Source: Trichoplax sp. H2
Lineage: Eukaryota; Placozoa; Uniplacotomia; Trichoplacea
Direction of reading: 5' to 3'
Assembly: GCA_003344405.1 (NCBI GenBank)
Contig: NOWV01000328.1
Location: forward strand, 1-47,488
DNA length: 47,488 nt
Shown: one piece after another, positions 46,644 through 47,488 of the stretch
How positions within the stretch are numbered: the stretch's first letter is position 1
Layout of the letters: each line of letters begins with the position of its first letter
Made by a program: the position numbers and the translations under genes
The notes under the pieces: generated by a model
Seen by the model: only the letters and a program-made list of their open reading frames with translations
What the model was told of the DNA's origin: nothing
Database searches by the model: none

Positions 46644-47313
46644 TGGGGGTAATTTATAGTAACATTTGCCTTAAAACTTATTGTCAGTATAAAGCAATGT
46701 TTAGTTGAAACAAGTTTATATATCACATTGTTCATTACTTTAACTATTAATTAATGATAACTTAGCCATGATAATGTTATAACACTTTTGTTATAAAAAG
46801 CATACCGTAGAAAATATATCTACAACACCTAATAGGGTATACAATTGGGATGATGATCAAGATTTCAGTTCACCTAATAGAGTAGATCATCGTGATAATG
46901 ATCAATAAAAATAGTTTTGGGTGTTATACTGTATTTTTTGTTTTTGTGTGCGCTTCATAAAGAATTCAGTTACTGCAAGATAGGAAAGTAGTATTGCGAA
47001 CTAACAAAAACTTGACAACAAGTATCGAATTCTTTATTTATATCATAAGAGTAGTTATGACACAGCACTATTGATACTTTTAGTCACCTTTAACCTTTAG
47101 GAGCAAAGGTACGGTTATGTGCCTTGAAAACTTTATACCTTAATAATTCAACCCAAGTATAAAGTGTTTGCTAACCTATCTTACTAGTTGTGTCATCTAA
47201 ATATAAGAGCTTCTGATATGATAATTGTAGCTTATTTAACTACTTACTACTACTTACCTGTCACAAAGTTAATATTTCATAACTAAATTGTTGTACAACT
47301 TTATATAGATACT
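46644..47313. other. Non-coding spacer between A copies
   Basis: No frame. ACACCTAATAGGGTA and CACCTAATAGAGTAGATCATC near 46825-46890 are a short imperfect direct repeat. Confidence 0.35.
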
Positions 47314-47488
47314 TGTTACAGTGTTAAAGACTGTATTACAGTAGAAATATCTATGTTAGGATAATTCTGTTAGACTATCCTTATTTAGTTAACTTATAAT
47401 TTGGAGATACTGTATTTTAATATAGTTCTGACTTTTTATCACAGTGACACTTATACACATACTGAAATTAATAGTTATAATAGGGAAT
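47314..47488 (+). mobile_element. LTR family A, 5' part, cut by window end
   Basis: Begins TGTTACAGTGTTAAAG and matches the first 175 bases of A copies at 17799 and 41831. The terminal hairpin stem TACAGT/ACTGTA is kept although its loop differs. The left flank is ATACT; the right flank lies beyond the window. Confidence 0.8.

Noticed and set aside
1-47488. CRISPR arrays, rRNA genes, complete tRNA genes
   Set aside because: None seen on either strand; the only tandem array is the 57-bp minisatellite, which has no spacers.

Overview
The window is AT-rich, gap-containing eukaryotic DNA. It holds widely spaced, single-exon rhodopsin-type (class A) GPCR genes using the standard code, separated by long non-coding stretches full of LTR retrotransposon remains. 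This fits a small early-branching or basal animal genome. A placozoan is my best guess, with a cnidarian or flatworm possible; that is an inference from gene style and composition, because the window contains no rRNA, mitochondrial or marker gene. Nothing bacterial is present: no operons, Shine-Dalgarno sites or CRISPR.

Genes. Three intact intronless class A receptors lie on the + strand at 11353-12432, 30416-31408 and 44122-45105. The second and third are close paralogues whose residue numbers match up to TM6. The first is a more distant relative. A fourth receptor at 4163-4800 is a pseudogene in which TM1-TM5 can still be read through stops and a frameshift. Weaker receptor-like relics are on the - strand at 14609-14866 (TM1-TM2-like) and 28345-28554 (TM7/helix-8-like). 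The window therefore looks like a decaying, dispersed cluster of lineage-specific receptors. None has the aminergic Asp3.32 or the opsin Lys7.43.

Repeats. At least 17 solo or partial LTRs occupy about a fifth of the window. I sorted them by eye into families named here: A (about 600-650 bp), B (about 440 bp), D (337 bp, B-like), F (588 bp), C (about 550 bp) and L (1,471 bp). Most have TG...CA ends, a TATA box, AATAAA and a 5-bp target-site duplication (TSD; 4 bp for L). Four duplications are perfect (ATTGT, CTTCC, CATGG, TGATC) and most others have one mismatch. No gag or pol frame was found. Families A, B, D and F share ends and 5'-terminal hairpins with paired changes, and A carries a U5 stem-loop with compensating changes, so they look like one lineage.

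Layout. 1-1267: nested LTRs (C inside A inside B). 2507-2947: LTR B. 4163-5510: receptor pseudogene, an L insertion and an assembly gap that seems to join two haplotypes. 6843-7179: LTR D. 11353-12432: receptor 1. 14.6-16.8 kb: weak minus-strand coding relics. 17799-22012: A+, A-, L and F. 24586-24655: GC-rich hairpin. 25908-26452: LTR C. 30034-30210: 57-bp minisatellite just before receptor 2. 33260-33811: LTR C. 35736-36177: LTR B. 38.8-39.7 kb: decayed LTR remains. 41831-43028: A with C nested inside. 44122-45105: receptor 3. 46.1-47.5 kb: two A copies, the last cut by the window end.
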